Origin: Senegalimassilia faecalis
Lineage (GTDB): Bacteria > Actinomycetota > Coriobacteriia > Coriobacteriales > Eggerthellaceae
NCBI RefSeq assembly: GCF_004135645.1
Contig: NZ_SDPW01000001.1
Location: 2,294,001-2,358,000, forward strand
Direction: 5' to 3'
DNA: 64,000 nt
Below the pieces are notes generated by a model. That model made no database searches. It saw only the letters and a list, made by a program, of their open reading frames with translations, and had not been told where the DNA came from. Shown one piece after another: positions 35,771 to 43,800 of the stretch. A program made the position numbers and the translations under genes. Position 1 is the first letter of the stretch. The number at the start of each line of letters is the position of its first letter.

Positions 35771-36172
35771 TTGAAGCTCGCAGCGGAATGCGTGTTGACC
35801 AAGGACGCTGATGGATGGACTGCGGCCTTTCTCCAGTTCGGCGGCGTTGCCACCAGCGGAAAGACGCGAGACGAAGCGGTGCGCGCCGCACGCGACGTCC
35901 TGGCCCTTGAGGCCGCAGACCTCGTGCGCGAGGGACGTCCGGCACCTAGGGTGCAGCACGTTGCGGAGGTTGCCTTGCTCGAAATCGAGGTCAGCGCGCA
36001 AGATGCCGAGCGGATGGAGTACGCAACCGCCTCCGAAGCCGCCGCGCGGCTGAGCGCTACGGAAGCGGAAGTCGCAGCGCTTGTTGAGTCCGGGCAGCTT
36101 GCAACCAAAAAAATCGACGGGCAGGAACTCGTGGCGCTCGAGTCCATCGCAGCAATCGATCGACTTGATTAG
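35771..36172 (+). CDS. HicB-like protein with C-terminal DNA-binding region
   Basis: 133 residues from a TTG start at 35771, chosen because GAAAGGAAC precedes it and no ATG fits. The N-terminal part has the HicB fold pattern (ECVLTKDADGWTAAFLQFGG, VATSGKTRDEAVRAARDVLALEA). The C-terminal part contains an excisionase-like helix-turn-helix (TASEAAARLSATEAEVAALVESGQL). HicB antitoxins normally pair with HicA, which is absent here; a second HicB-like gene follows. They may be orphan regulators. Confidence 0.65.
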   Translation: MKLAAECVLTKDADGWTAAFLQFGGVATSGKTRDEAVRAARDVLALEAADLVREGRPAPRVQHVAEVALLEIEVSAQDAERMEYATASEAAARLSATEAEVAALVESGQLATKKIDGQELVALESIAAIDRLD

Positions 36173-36252
36173 CCGCTTTGGGCCAGTCCTTCCGCCGCGC
36201 CAGAGCCGTCAACAAGCCGCCCATCATGCCAGCTCAAAAGAAAGGAACCGCT

Positions 36253-36669
36253 ATGGACTACATATACGAAGGCCGATTGGAGTGGGTCGAAGATTGCTGG
36301 ATCGCCTCCGTGCCGGCTTTCCCCGGCTGCTTCGGAAGCGGGGAAAGCATCGAACGCGCGGTCTCAGCAGGAGCTGTGGCGTTGCGCCTGTTCATCGCCG
36401 ATTTCCTTGACAACGGCGAAGCCCTGCCCGACCCCAAGATTCCAGAAACGCCGCAGATCGTGTTCTGCGTCGAAGTCGACAGCAAATTCATCCAAACGTC
36501 CAAATGCCTCACCACGGAACTAGCGGCAGAAGAGCTCGAAGCCACGCCAGCCCACGTCAGCCAGCTCGTGAAAGCCGGCGAACTCGACGCCGCCACGATC
36601 GACGGGAAGGAACTGATAACCATCGCGTCAGTGAACGACTGGCCCAACCAGCACTCAACCGAGCAGTAA
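36253..36669 (+). CDS. HicB-like protein, second copy
   Basis: 138 residues. Start at 36253 with AAAGGAACC. The N-terminal HicB-type strand-helix unit (DYIYEGRLEWVEDCWIASVP, FPGCFGSGESIERAVSAGA) is followed by an excisionase-like HTH (TTELAAEELEATPAHVSQLV and KAGELDAATIDGKELITI). Its domain order matches the preceding gene, so the two are paralogues with low identity. No HicA toxin is adjacent. Confidence 0.65.
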   Translation: MDYIYEGRLEWVEDCWIASVPAFPGCFGSGESIERAVSAGAVALRLFIADFLDNGEALPDPKIPETPQIVFCVEVDSKFIQTSKCLTTELAAEELEATPAHVSQLVKAGELDAATIDGKELITIASVNDWPNQHSTEQ

Positions 36670-36777
36670 GCCCTTTCACGCGCACCAAAGCCACGGCAAC
36701 CATAGGCACGACCCTTGCCGCAAACTATCCAAAAGGCAATGCTAGCAGCAGGCGGGTTCGAACTTCGCCCTTCATAG

Positions 36778-36806
36778 TGGGACAAAGGGACTGTCCCTTT
36801 GTCCCA
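36778..36806. repeat. 29-bp palindromic repeat (GGGACA family), copy 2
   Basis: TGGGACAAAGGGACTG followed by TCCCTTTGTCCCA. Lies between the HicB-like gene (ends 36669) and the convergent ParE-like toxin (ends 36820), where it can act as a bidirectional terminator. Confidence 0.75.
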
Positions 36807-36819
36807 CATCGCGCCAGCT

Positions 36820-37125
36820 CTATACCAGCTTCGCGTAGTCTTGTGTTTGATGGAAGAATCCGATAACGAAAACGGTGCCATGTTTTCGCAGGTAAAGGGC
36901 TACATAGCCTTCCACAAGGGTCTTTCGTATGCCCTGCGCGGCTAGTCTTTCCTCAGCGCAAAGAGGACACAAATCAGGCAGCTCAGACACGGTATCGACG
37001 AACTCGTCGAACGCATCAAGCAACTTCGTGCCCGCCGAAGGCTCATGAAGAACCGCAACGATGTAGGCAACTGCGTTCTCAAGGCCTACACGCGCTTCGT
37101 CAGCAATCTCCACGCTACAGGCCAT
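36820..37125 (-). CDS. RelE/ParE-family toxin
   Basis: 101 residues. The start at 37125 overlaps the antitoxin end by 11 bases with GAGGGAG before it. The sequence has the ParE/RelE layout: an N-terminal helix pair (EIADEARVGLENAVAYIV), a helix in SAGTKLLDAFDEFVDTVSEL, and the final beta-hairpin GIRKTLVEGYVALYLRKHG with VFVIGFFHQTQDYA. Such proteins cleave mRNA on the ribosome or poison gyrase. The close match of the final strand pair to known toxins makes the family call firm, but the target cannot be predicted. Confidence 0.85.
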   Translation of the reverse strand: MACSVEIADEARVGLENAVAYIVAVLHEPSAGTKLLDAFDEFVDTVSELPDLCPLCAEERLAAQGIRKTLVEGYVALYLRKHGTVFVIGFFHQTQDYAKLV

Positions 37126-37384
37126 AACGCTCCCTCAGCGTTCGCGACACATCGCGAGCATCGCAAACACGGCCCTGTTCAACGTCGCCGATGCCCCTGT
37201 CGACAATTCGATACAGCTCGGCCAGCGCCGCTTGGCGTCGCATGCCCTCGTACGTTTCCATGGACATGCTGACGAACGCCTCACGTCCGTGCTTCGTCAC
37301 CACAACAGGTTCGTTCGACGACTCGACTTTTTCCGCAAATGCAGCGGTGTCTTTCAAGTCCTTGATTGGGACGCAAACGGCCAT
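37115..37384 (-). CDS. Phd/YefM-family antitoxin
   Basis: 89 residues. The N-terminal Phd/YefM fold is clear (VPIKDLKDTAAFAEKVE, EPVVVTKHGREAFVSMSMETY), followed by a helical toxin-binding tail (LYRIVDRGIGDVEQGRV). It overlaps the toxin gene and should neutralise it and repress the operon. A palindrome immediately upstream (37403-37424) is a likely operator. Confidence 0.85.
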   Translation of the reverse strand: MAVCVPIKDLKDTAAFAEKVESSNEPVVVTKHGREAFVSMSMETYEGMRRQAALAELYRIVDRGIGDVEQGRVCDARDVSRTLRERYGL

Positions 37385-37402
37385 ACGCCATCACCTCTTC
37401 CG

Positions 37403-37424
37403 AAATCCCATGATTATGGGATTT
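37403..37424. promoter_or_regulatory. Palindromic operator candidate for the Phd-ParE operon
   Basis: AAATCCCAT-gatt-ATGGGATTT, 9-bp perfect arms, ending 19 bp upstream of the antitoxin ATG. Phd/YefM proteins bind such palindromes to autorepress. It also overlaps the stop codon of the truncated hipA. Confidence 0.6.
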
Positions 37425-37609
37425 TACCACGAGCGCAAACCGTCCAGGAACGAATCCGGCGCATCGGCATGCCAGGACCCGTCAAGCGGCAGCGAAAGGC
37501 TGATGGGCGCCGTGGCGTGCGGGCCGTATTCGAACCGGATTACGCCGTCGGAATCTTCGAAGAAGCGCCCGACCAGCCGATTCCGCAGCCATACATAGGC
37601 CCTTTTCAC
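37424..37609 (-). pseudogene. Truncated HipA, N-terminal domain only
   Basis: 61 residues matching the HipA N-terminal (Couple_hipA) region: AYVWLRNRLVGRFFEDSDGV, then IRFEYGPHATAPISLSLPLD. A functional HipA kinase has about 430 residues, and the whole catalytic part is missing. The start overlaps the preceding HTH gene (ATGA), as in intact hipBA pairs. The break lies at the palindromic operator of the Phd-ParE module, so the toxin-antitoxin pair may have replaced the kinase part. The remnant probably has no toxicity. Confidence 0.7.
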
Positions 37610-37932
37610 TCCAGGCCCCTTTCAAGCGCCTCTCTGCCGGGGAGCGCGTACAGCTCGACGCGCAACACCCTGCACAATGCGAGCAAGTCATCGTCTTCCC
37701 CTTTGCCCCTCATGACCAGGTCCTCAACCGCTTCTTCCGAAATGCTGGACAACGCGGCGGCTTCTGCAATCGTCAGCTCTCGATACCACATGAAGTCCAG
37801 CAGCTCATCGCTCAACTCACGGCACGTACCCGGCGCGCTCACGAACAAATCGGGCACCCCGCCAGAGTCAGGGCCTTCGTATTCACTCACCAGCGGCGGA
37901 TGCGGTACCCCATCGGTATACCTACGATACAT
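37606..37932 (-). CDS. HipB-like HTH antitoxin partner of the truncated HipA
   Basis: 108 residues with AAGGGAGG nine bases upstream of ATG 37932. A helix-turn-helix-like region is visible in ELTIAEAAALSSISEEAVED, followed by a short Asp-rich helix and LCRVLRVELYALPG. It is coupled to the HipA remnant by ATGA. In hipBA pairs the HTH protein is the antitoxin and operon repressor. It could persist as an orphan repressor after loss of the kinase. Confidence 0.55.
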   Translation of the reverse strand: MYRRYTDGVPHPPLVSEYEGPDSGGVPDLFVSAPGTCRELSDELLDFMWYRELTIAEAAALSSISEEAVEDLVMRGKGEDDDLLALCRVLRVELYALPGREALERGLE

Positions 37933-37957
37933 GTTAGGTTCCTCCCTTAATCAGAAC

Positions 37958-37986
37958 TGGGACAAAGGGACAGTCCCTTTGTCCCA
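37958..37986. repeat. 29-bp palindromic repeat (GGGACA family), copy 3
   Basis: TGGGACAAAGGGACAG then TCCCTTTGTCCCA, the most perfect copy. It lies 26 bp upstream of the HipB-like start, so at a promoter rather than after a gene. Confidence 0.75.
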
Positions 37987-38094
37987 CTTTCTCATAGACG
38001 ACAGCAAGCGCAACGAAAGGTGCGGCAAAAACGCGAAGCTGGTCGAACGCTTGCGCCTGCAGGGAGCAAACCCACCCCAGGTCGCCATCGCTAC

Positions 38095-38123
38095 TGGGAC
38101 AAAGAGACAGTCCCTTTGTCCCG
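38095..38123. repeat. 29-bp palindromic repeat (GGGACA family), copy 4
   Basis: TGGGACAAAGAGACAG then TCCCTTTGTCCCG, 38 bp after the metallophosphoesterase stop codon (minus strand), a position expected for a terminator. It is 137 bp from copy 3, in the same orientation. Confidence 0.7.
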
Positions 38124-38160
38124 ATTAGGCCAGCTTTTCGGTACACCACGCTACGTTCGG

Positions 38161-38973
38161 CTACGACTGCGCCGGTTGCATCCTGGCACGCATCAGGTTC
38201 GACCATTCATCGTCTCCAAACAAAATAGCAATGGTCGGCTCAAGCTTGCCATCTGCTGCCTCTTCCAACATCAGCGCGCTTGCCTCGCCTTGCGGCCATC
38301 CATAAGGCGTTACGGAAAACGTATCGCAGAACCACACCTGCGCTTCACCCGCAACGCTTTCGCGCGAAAGCCAGCGCACCGGTGTATGCCCCACAATTTG
38401 GTTGACGCCCGGCATCGGAAACCTGAGCAGCTCATGCTTGTCTGCCCACAAAGGACCCGGAACGTCCCCGCCGCCGCGACCTGGACCAATGGTCAGCAGA
38501 CGCTCCCATTTGTCCGGGTCGGCGAAATACCCATTCAGCGTTGCGCACAGTTCATCGGCCGTCTGGGCATTCTGCGCATACGCCGCCTGCCACACGCGGG
38601 TGATGCCTGCATGGGTGCAAAGGTGGCCGCTAACCACCGTGGCGCATTTCAGATCCAAATCGCAAAGAATCTGCTTGACCAAACCCCTGATGGGCACATG
38701 TGTCCCTGGGTCAATCATGTCCATGAGGTACGGCATCTCGTGATTGCCCGCCAGCACGTCAACCTGCAAACCCTGCTTGCGACGCGCCTGCACCCAGGCC
38801 TTGAAATACAGCAGTTCGTCAAGGGCAGCGTCATCGCTCAGCTGCCAGTCGTCGCAGGCATCCCCCAGAAACACCACGCGCTCAACCTCATGCAGCTGCA
38901 CTTCGCTATCGAGCCGCGGAAGCACGTGCGTATGCTTCAGGTGCAGATCGCCCACGCAAATCGTTGTTGTCAT
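38161..38973 (-). CDS. Calcineurin-like metallophosphoesterase (270 residues)
   Basis: Metal-binding motifs of the family are present in order: GDLHLK (about residues 8-13, GDxH), VFLGDACDDW (about 34), VLAGNHEMPYL (about 73, GNHE), HAGITRVWQ (about 120) and VGHTPVRWL (about 192). The layout fits phosphodiesterase or nucleotide-phosphatase members of the superfamily; substrate unknown. A second, shorter metallophosphoesterase gene lies nearby on the same strand (39287-39877). Their separation by a repeat cluster suggests independent arrivals rather than a recent duplication, because motif spacing differs. Confidence 0.8.
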   Translation of the reverse strand: MTTTICVGDLHLKHTHVLPRLDSEVQLHEVERVVFLGDACDDWQLSDDAALDELLYFKAWVQARRKQGLQVDVLAGNHEMPYLMDMIDPGTHVPIRGLVKQILCDLDLKCATVVSGHLCTHAGITRVWQAAYAQNAQTADELCATLNGYFADPDKWERLLTIGPGRGGGDVPGPLWADKHELLRFPMPGVNQIVGHTPVRWLSRESVAGEAQVWFCDTFSVTPYGWPQGEASALMLEEAADGKLEPTIAILFGDDEWSNLMRARMQPAQS

Positions 38974-38997
38974 ATCGCCTTCGCCACCCTTCTTTGC

Positions 38998-39232
38998 GGC
39001 AAGAATCCCGCATTCCTGTAGCTATTGGCCGCTTTAGCTCCTGTGTTGGCAAGAATTCAGGATTCCTGTATCTCAATCAGCGCCTCTCGTAGCCCAAAAG
39101 AGGCGCAGATGGCAAGAATTCCGCATTCCTGTTCCGTCCGACAGGAATGCGGGATACAGAAACCCCAGATTCTTGCCAAGCAGACGACCTTGGGAGTTCA
39201 TCAGATACAGAAAGCCCGAATTCTTGCCACGC
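38998..39232. repeat. Cluster of five about 23-28-bp repeats in both orientations
   Basis: Units begin GGCAAGAATYC and end near CTGTATC: plus-strand copies at 38998-39020, 39048-39070 and 39111-39133, and minus-strand copies at about 39142-39178 and 39203-39229. Consensus is GGCAAGAATTC-N-GG-NN-TTCCTGTA. The copies are unevenly spaced and fill the intergenic region between the two phosphoesterases. Confidence 0.65.
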
Positions 39233-39286
39233 CCGAGCCGGAACGGGGCAGACAGAACGAACAGCACGATATCTAGCCCACCCCGC

Positions 39287-39877
39287 TCAGCCGGCTTGCT
39301 CTTCCCCACCTACCAGGTCTTCCCACTCGGGACGACCGCAAGGGTCAACACCTTCGAACCACTGCAAAGCTTGCGCCATCGACACGGGCATCATGCCGTT
39401 CGCGTCCACGCCCACGTCGTAGCGCAGCAACCCGCGCGCGCGGTTGGCCTGGTTGTACGCGCCGCCCACGGTGTGGATGTGCCCGTGCAGATGGATGCTG
39501 CCGTGGCGCATAGACTGCCAATCCATGATGGGATAATGGCTCAGCACGAATTTGCGCCCTTCGGCCTTCAACACCTTGATTGGCGGCTCCACCACGAACG
39601 TACCCGCAACATCAGGCTGCGACCAGTCCTTATCGTGGTTGCCCGGCACCAGATGCACGTTGCGGCAGCGGATTTTCCCGCGCAGTCGCGCCGCGTCCTC
39701 TGCCGGGATGCGGAAGCTGAAATCGCCCAAAATGTACAGCTCATCGCGCGCCTGCACGCACGCGTTGATGTTCGCGATAAGCGTCCTGTTCATGGCCTCG
39801 ATGTTGTCGAACGGCCGGTTAGTAAACCCAATGGCGTTCGCATGGCCCAAATGGGTGTCCGATGTAAACCAAATCAT
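39287..39877 (-). CDS. Metallophosphoesterase, MPP superfamily (196 residues)
   Basis: The start at 39877 has GGAGAAACGC; the frame upstream is open but unsupported. Motifs are SDTHLGHANAIGF (DxH), ILGDFSFR (GD), HLVPGNHDKDW (GNHD), LSHYPIMDW and HLHGHIH (GHxH). This is a compact phosphoesterase of the YfcE/YmdB-adjacent type that commonly hydrolyses phosphodiesters or ADP-ribose-like ligands. Function beyond the superfamily is open. The product is cytosolic. Confidence 0.85.
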   Translation of the reverse strand: MIWFTSDTHLGHANAIGFTNRPFDNIEAMNRTLIANINACVQARDELYILGDFSFRIPAEDAARLRGKIRCRNVHLVPGNHDKDWSQPDVAGTFVVEPPIKVLKAEGRKFVLSHYPIMDWQSMRHGSIHLHGHIHTVGGAYNQANRARGLLRYDVGVDANGMMPVSMAQALQWFEGVDPCGRPEWEDLVGGEEQAG

Positions 39878-40047
39878 GCGTTTCTCCGTTCGACTCCTCG
39901 CACCTCCGCAGCCCGCATGCTGCGACAGAAAAGCCACAAGCCGCCCATCCCCACAGCAGTCTGCAGCAAGGAGCGCAGCACACGGCCAACCCACCGCAAG
40001 ACCGCAAAGCCATCAACACGCCACTCGACTCAATACGCAATAACTGC

Positions 40048-40097
40048 ACTATAGCGACTTTGCCTCTGGATGCTATAGTAACGCTATTTGGCGTTAC
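40048..40097. promoter_or_regulatory. Promoter/operator region of the wHTH-like gene
   Basis: Two nested inverted repeats lie upstream of the gene at 40179: ACTATAGC (40048-40055) with GCTATAGT (40072-40079), and GTAACGC (40078-40084) with GCGTTAC (40091-40097). TATAGT elements within them look like a -10 box. They suggest regulation by a dimeric repressor, possibly the product itself. Confidence 0.45.
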
Positions 40098-40137
40098 TTT
40101 TCAAGTGGTCTTTTGGGAACGTTCGCTTTAAGATGAG

Positions 40138-40686
40138 AATTTGATTCGCCGCAAAAACAAACACCGCAAGGAGCACGAATGTCGCAGAGGAAGTTCGACT
40201 CGTCTGTTGTCTTGAAAATCGAGAGCATCCTTTTCGCGCTCACCGACGGCACCTACGACGAAGCAACGCGCACCGCGCAGCCCACCCATGCCGTCACCGT
40301 TACCGACATCAGGGCAGAGCTCTACCGGCGCTACGACATCACCCAATCCACCGACAAGATTCGCAGCATCCTTCACGCGCAAGACCCCAGCGGTAACGTT
40401 TACGCAGGCGAAGAAAGCAAGGCTGCAAAAATCGGCAGGCTTACCGGAGCAAGTCTGTGGTGTATAAACCCATCGAACAGGCCAAACGGCAAACGACGTT
40501 ATTTCGTGGTGCGCGACCTGGGAAAAAGCCAGGTCATGAGCCTTCTGCAGCTGATACGCTCCACCCCAAACGGCGAAAACACCGACGACATCGCCCTAGC
40601 GCTCACCAACATGCTCTGCGAATTCGACCAGGAAGAACTTAGCACGGAACCTAGCAAGACGAATCCGTTCGAAATTTGATTCGCCG
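40138..40686. repeat. 14-bp direct repeat bracketing the gene at 40179
   Basis: AATTTGATTCGCCG occurs at 40138-40151 and again at 40673-40686, where it overlaps the stop codon of the 166-residue gene. Both copies are identical, 535 bp apart. Confidence 0.5.
40179..40679 (+). CDS. Hypothetical protein with winged-helix-like N-terminus (166 residues)
   Basis: ATG 40179 with AAGGAG nine bases upstream. The first 70 residues look like a winged helix (VLKIESILFALTDG..., VTVTDIRAELYRRYDITQST, IRSILHA), and the rest contains NGKRRYFVVRDLGKSQVMSL and a helical tail. It resembles the N-terminal DNA-binding part of WYL-type regulators but lacks a WYL domain. It stands just upstream, on the same strand, of the large sigma-like gene and may regulate it. 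Confidence 0.55.
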   Translation: MSQRKFDSSVVLKIESILFALTDGTYDEATRTAQPTHAVTVTDIRAELYRRYDITQSTDKIRSILHAQDPSGNVYAGEESKAAKIGRLTGASLWCINPSNRPNGKRRYFVVRDLGKSQVMSLLQLIRSTPNGENTDDIALALTNMLCEFDQEELSTEPSKTNPFEI

Positions 40687-40869
40687 ACACGCTAAAACAC
40701 GGTACCGCTTCAGCAAGGCGCCGACCGCATAGCAAACGAAACGCATTCGTAAAAACACGTCAAACGTTGCCGAAAATCCCATCCCCCAAAGGGTATCTGA
40801 AAGGCACGGCGCCTCCCATCAGGTACAATGGTTGCACAAATCCTCAAGCACAGCTTAGGAGCGCCGACC

Positions 40870-43800
40870 ATGAGCGATCTCTTCCATGCCGAAAACAGCG
40901 AGGCAGTATATCTCCATAAGAATCTGTTTAGCCGACCTTGCTCGCGTCTTGAAGCGAAATGTCTCATAAAGAACTACCTGAAAGTCCCCTATGATCTTGT
41001 AAACGCACTCAACAACGCGGGCCTTACGCGAATAGGACACCTGCGCGGCAAAACAGAGCAATACCTTCGAGAGACCATTCCCGTTTCCCATAAAAGAATC
41101 GCTCTGCTCATCGAACAGCTTGACAAAAAAAGCATCGCTTTTCCTGTCTCGTTCGAATACATGGAAAGCGATTGCCCCGAAAGCTTTTTCTCCACGTTCG
41201 TTGACAGCGCGTTCTTCCCTCAAAGCCTTACAGCGGCCCCGCTGAACAACCGAGAAATCGCCATTTCAGCAAGCGCATTGGCAAAGCTCAAGGCGATCGG
41301 CATTACGTCCATAAACGACCTCGTGGGCATTCCCGATGAATTCTTGCTCACCCAAGGACATATAGGGCAATCGACCCTTGAGAAAGTCAAGGTCAGAATC
41401 ACTCGATATGCCGTCAACCGAGGAATAGCCGACCCAGTAAAACTCGAACGGGGATACAAAGAAGCCGCACAAATACAAGCGCTTGTCGAAAAGTCCCAAA
41501 GCGGCAACGAGCGCAATTGCCATGGCGTAAGCTTCGATACTCAGCACGGATTCAAATCAGCCCAACCCTTAGAAGCTCCGACTACGCTAGCAAACTGGCT
41601 TGCCGAAAAAACTTCAGCGCAAGATTTCGCAACAAGCATCGGCATCACGGAAGTAAGCGCCTCCCGCACAATGGGCGAAATCGCCTTAGAGGACATCAGA
41701 GACGACAATGCGGCGTCGCTAAGCATCATCCCCTCCGAGCAAGCCGAGGCCTTAAAAATTCTCCTCGCCGAGAATGCGGCTCGCACCTCACAAGCGATTC
41801 CCCCATGCCTGGCAAGCATCCCCTTCGACCTGCTCTCAAGAATTGCCCTACCCGAAGCAACCTCCATCGGCAACGCCACATTCGCTGAGGTTATCGACAG
41901 GTCAAAACACTCGCTCGGTCTATCGTATGCATGCGAGCTGCTCGGCAAATTCCTCTCCGAACAATATGCACTCACCGCCGAAGCCCAAACCACCGATCAG
42001 CTCGTCAATCAGGTGCTGCTCGACTCCTCGCCGCATCTTTGCGACACGCACGTTTACATATACAAGCAGCGCCATGGCCTTGCAGGCAAAAAGCAAACGC
42101 TTCAGCAAATTGCCGATACCGAAGGCGTAACTCGAGAAAGAGTCAGGCAAATCGCAAAGAAAATCGAAGATTCCCTGGATATGGAATCTGAGTCTCGCCT
42201 GATCATTCCTCGAGTGCTCCTTGTCGCAGCGGCTCTTGATGCGCAACGAAACCCCATCGATTTCCAGCACATCTACAGCGCCGAGGGCTTCCTTGACGAC
42301 CCTTTTACCCTGGCCACCTTCGTGCCCGATGTCGAAATTCACGGCAAGGATATTACCATCGCGGAAAAGCGCGACCGCTGCTTCCACTGCGAAAAGCTCA
42401 GGGATGTACTCGAAGGCGTTTGCAATAGCGAAGAGCTTATCACGCAAGACGAGCTTATAGAATCCGTCGGATGCGACCAGTGCGCCGCCCTTTCGCTGCC
42501 TTCCCCTTCCTGCATACGAAAATCCGCAAACCTCGAAGCAATTGATGGGTACGTTGGCCCTGCCAGCAATCCCGTCATAAGAAGCCTTAAACATCCCCAA
42601 AGCGATCGCGCCGCCATAGCGTCGATTCTTTACCAGTCAAAGACTCCCTTGAACTACGACAGTATCCTAGCCTTGTTCAAAGAAAAAACTGGACGAACTT
42701 TAACAAAACCACGAGCCATGAGTCATTTTGGCAGCATTAAGGGAAGCTTGCTATGGGGGAGAGGGACCTATCTCCATGAAAGATTCGCGCCAAACCCCGC
42801 TTCGCTTATCGACGAAGTGGAGAATCGCGTCATGGAATTGTTTCGCGAAAACGGCGTGCCTATCCTGGGAGTGGGCGGGGTGTTCGAGCTTTTCAAAACC
42901 CGTCTTATAGACAGCGGCGTTCCAAACGAGCAAGCCCTCTATAGCCTCATCAGGCTTCACGACTATAACGAACTCCGCTTACAAGAGTACCCTTGGATTT
43001 GCCTTGATGAAGAAATTGGGGACAGAACAAGCTTCGCGAAATTCTTCTATTCCGTGCTTGCCAAGAATAACGGGTTCATCACGAACGCTCATGCGGAAGC
43101 AATCGCAACAAGAGCCATGGCGCAATCGTTCGCGCTAAGTGGACTTGCCGAATATTCGCCGTTCCTCATCAACGCCAACGGCGGATGGTACGACATCGAA
43201 GCCGCCCACTTCGACCTTAAAGGCGTAGCGCAACTTGCAACCGAGGTTGCAGCGAACATGAAAGACAGCGACATCGTATCGGCCGAAAAGGTGTTCGAAG
43301 ACCACAAGGAGCGCTGCCATACGCTTGGCGTAAAGTCCTTCGACATCCTGTACTACCTTGTCGATATGCTCGAAGACGACCTTCCCATCGAAGCGACAAG
43401 AAAGCCCCATTTCGTGAAGTCACAACATAAAGGGGTCTCTGTACGCTCTTTCGTGCGGCGCTACATCCAAGACGCCAACAAACCAGTCACGCATCTCGAA
43501 ATAGTCGAGGAATTCTGTGTTCATCGCGGTATCAAAGAACGCAGCCTGTCTCCCGCGCTGTTCCTTAGCGACGACATCGTGGCAGTTGGCGATGATGTCT
43601 ACTGGTCAAAAGCGGCAATGGGGCTTGACGAAGCTTATCTGCAGCGCTTCGACAACGTAATTGCCGAAAGCATCGCATCCTGCAAAAAAGTCGCCGGCCT
43701 CTTCTTCCCCATCGACTCAAGCGCCTCCCATCTTGCCACCCTCGATTCACCAATCGGCACCACATGGAATAGCCGATTGATTGCAACCGTCTTTTCGGAA

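Noticed and set aside
35703-35774. 23-codon ORF overlapping the UvrD stop (TAATG)
   Set aside because: No SD of its own and no family; its 3' end overlaps the HicB TTG start. It could be coupling only, so it is not listed as a gene.
38998-39232. CRISPR array
   Set aside because: Repeats occur in both orientations with unequal spacing and there are no cas genes in the window.
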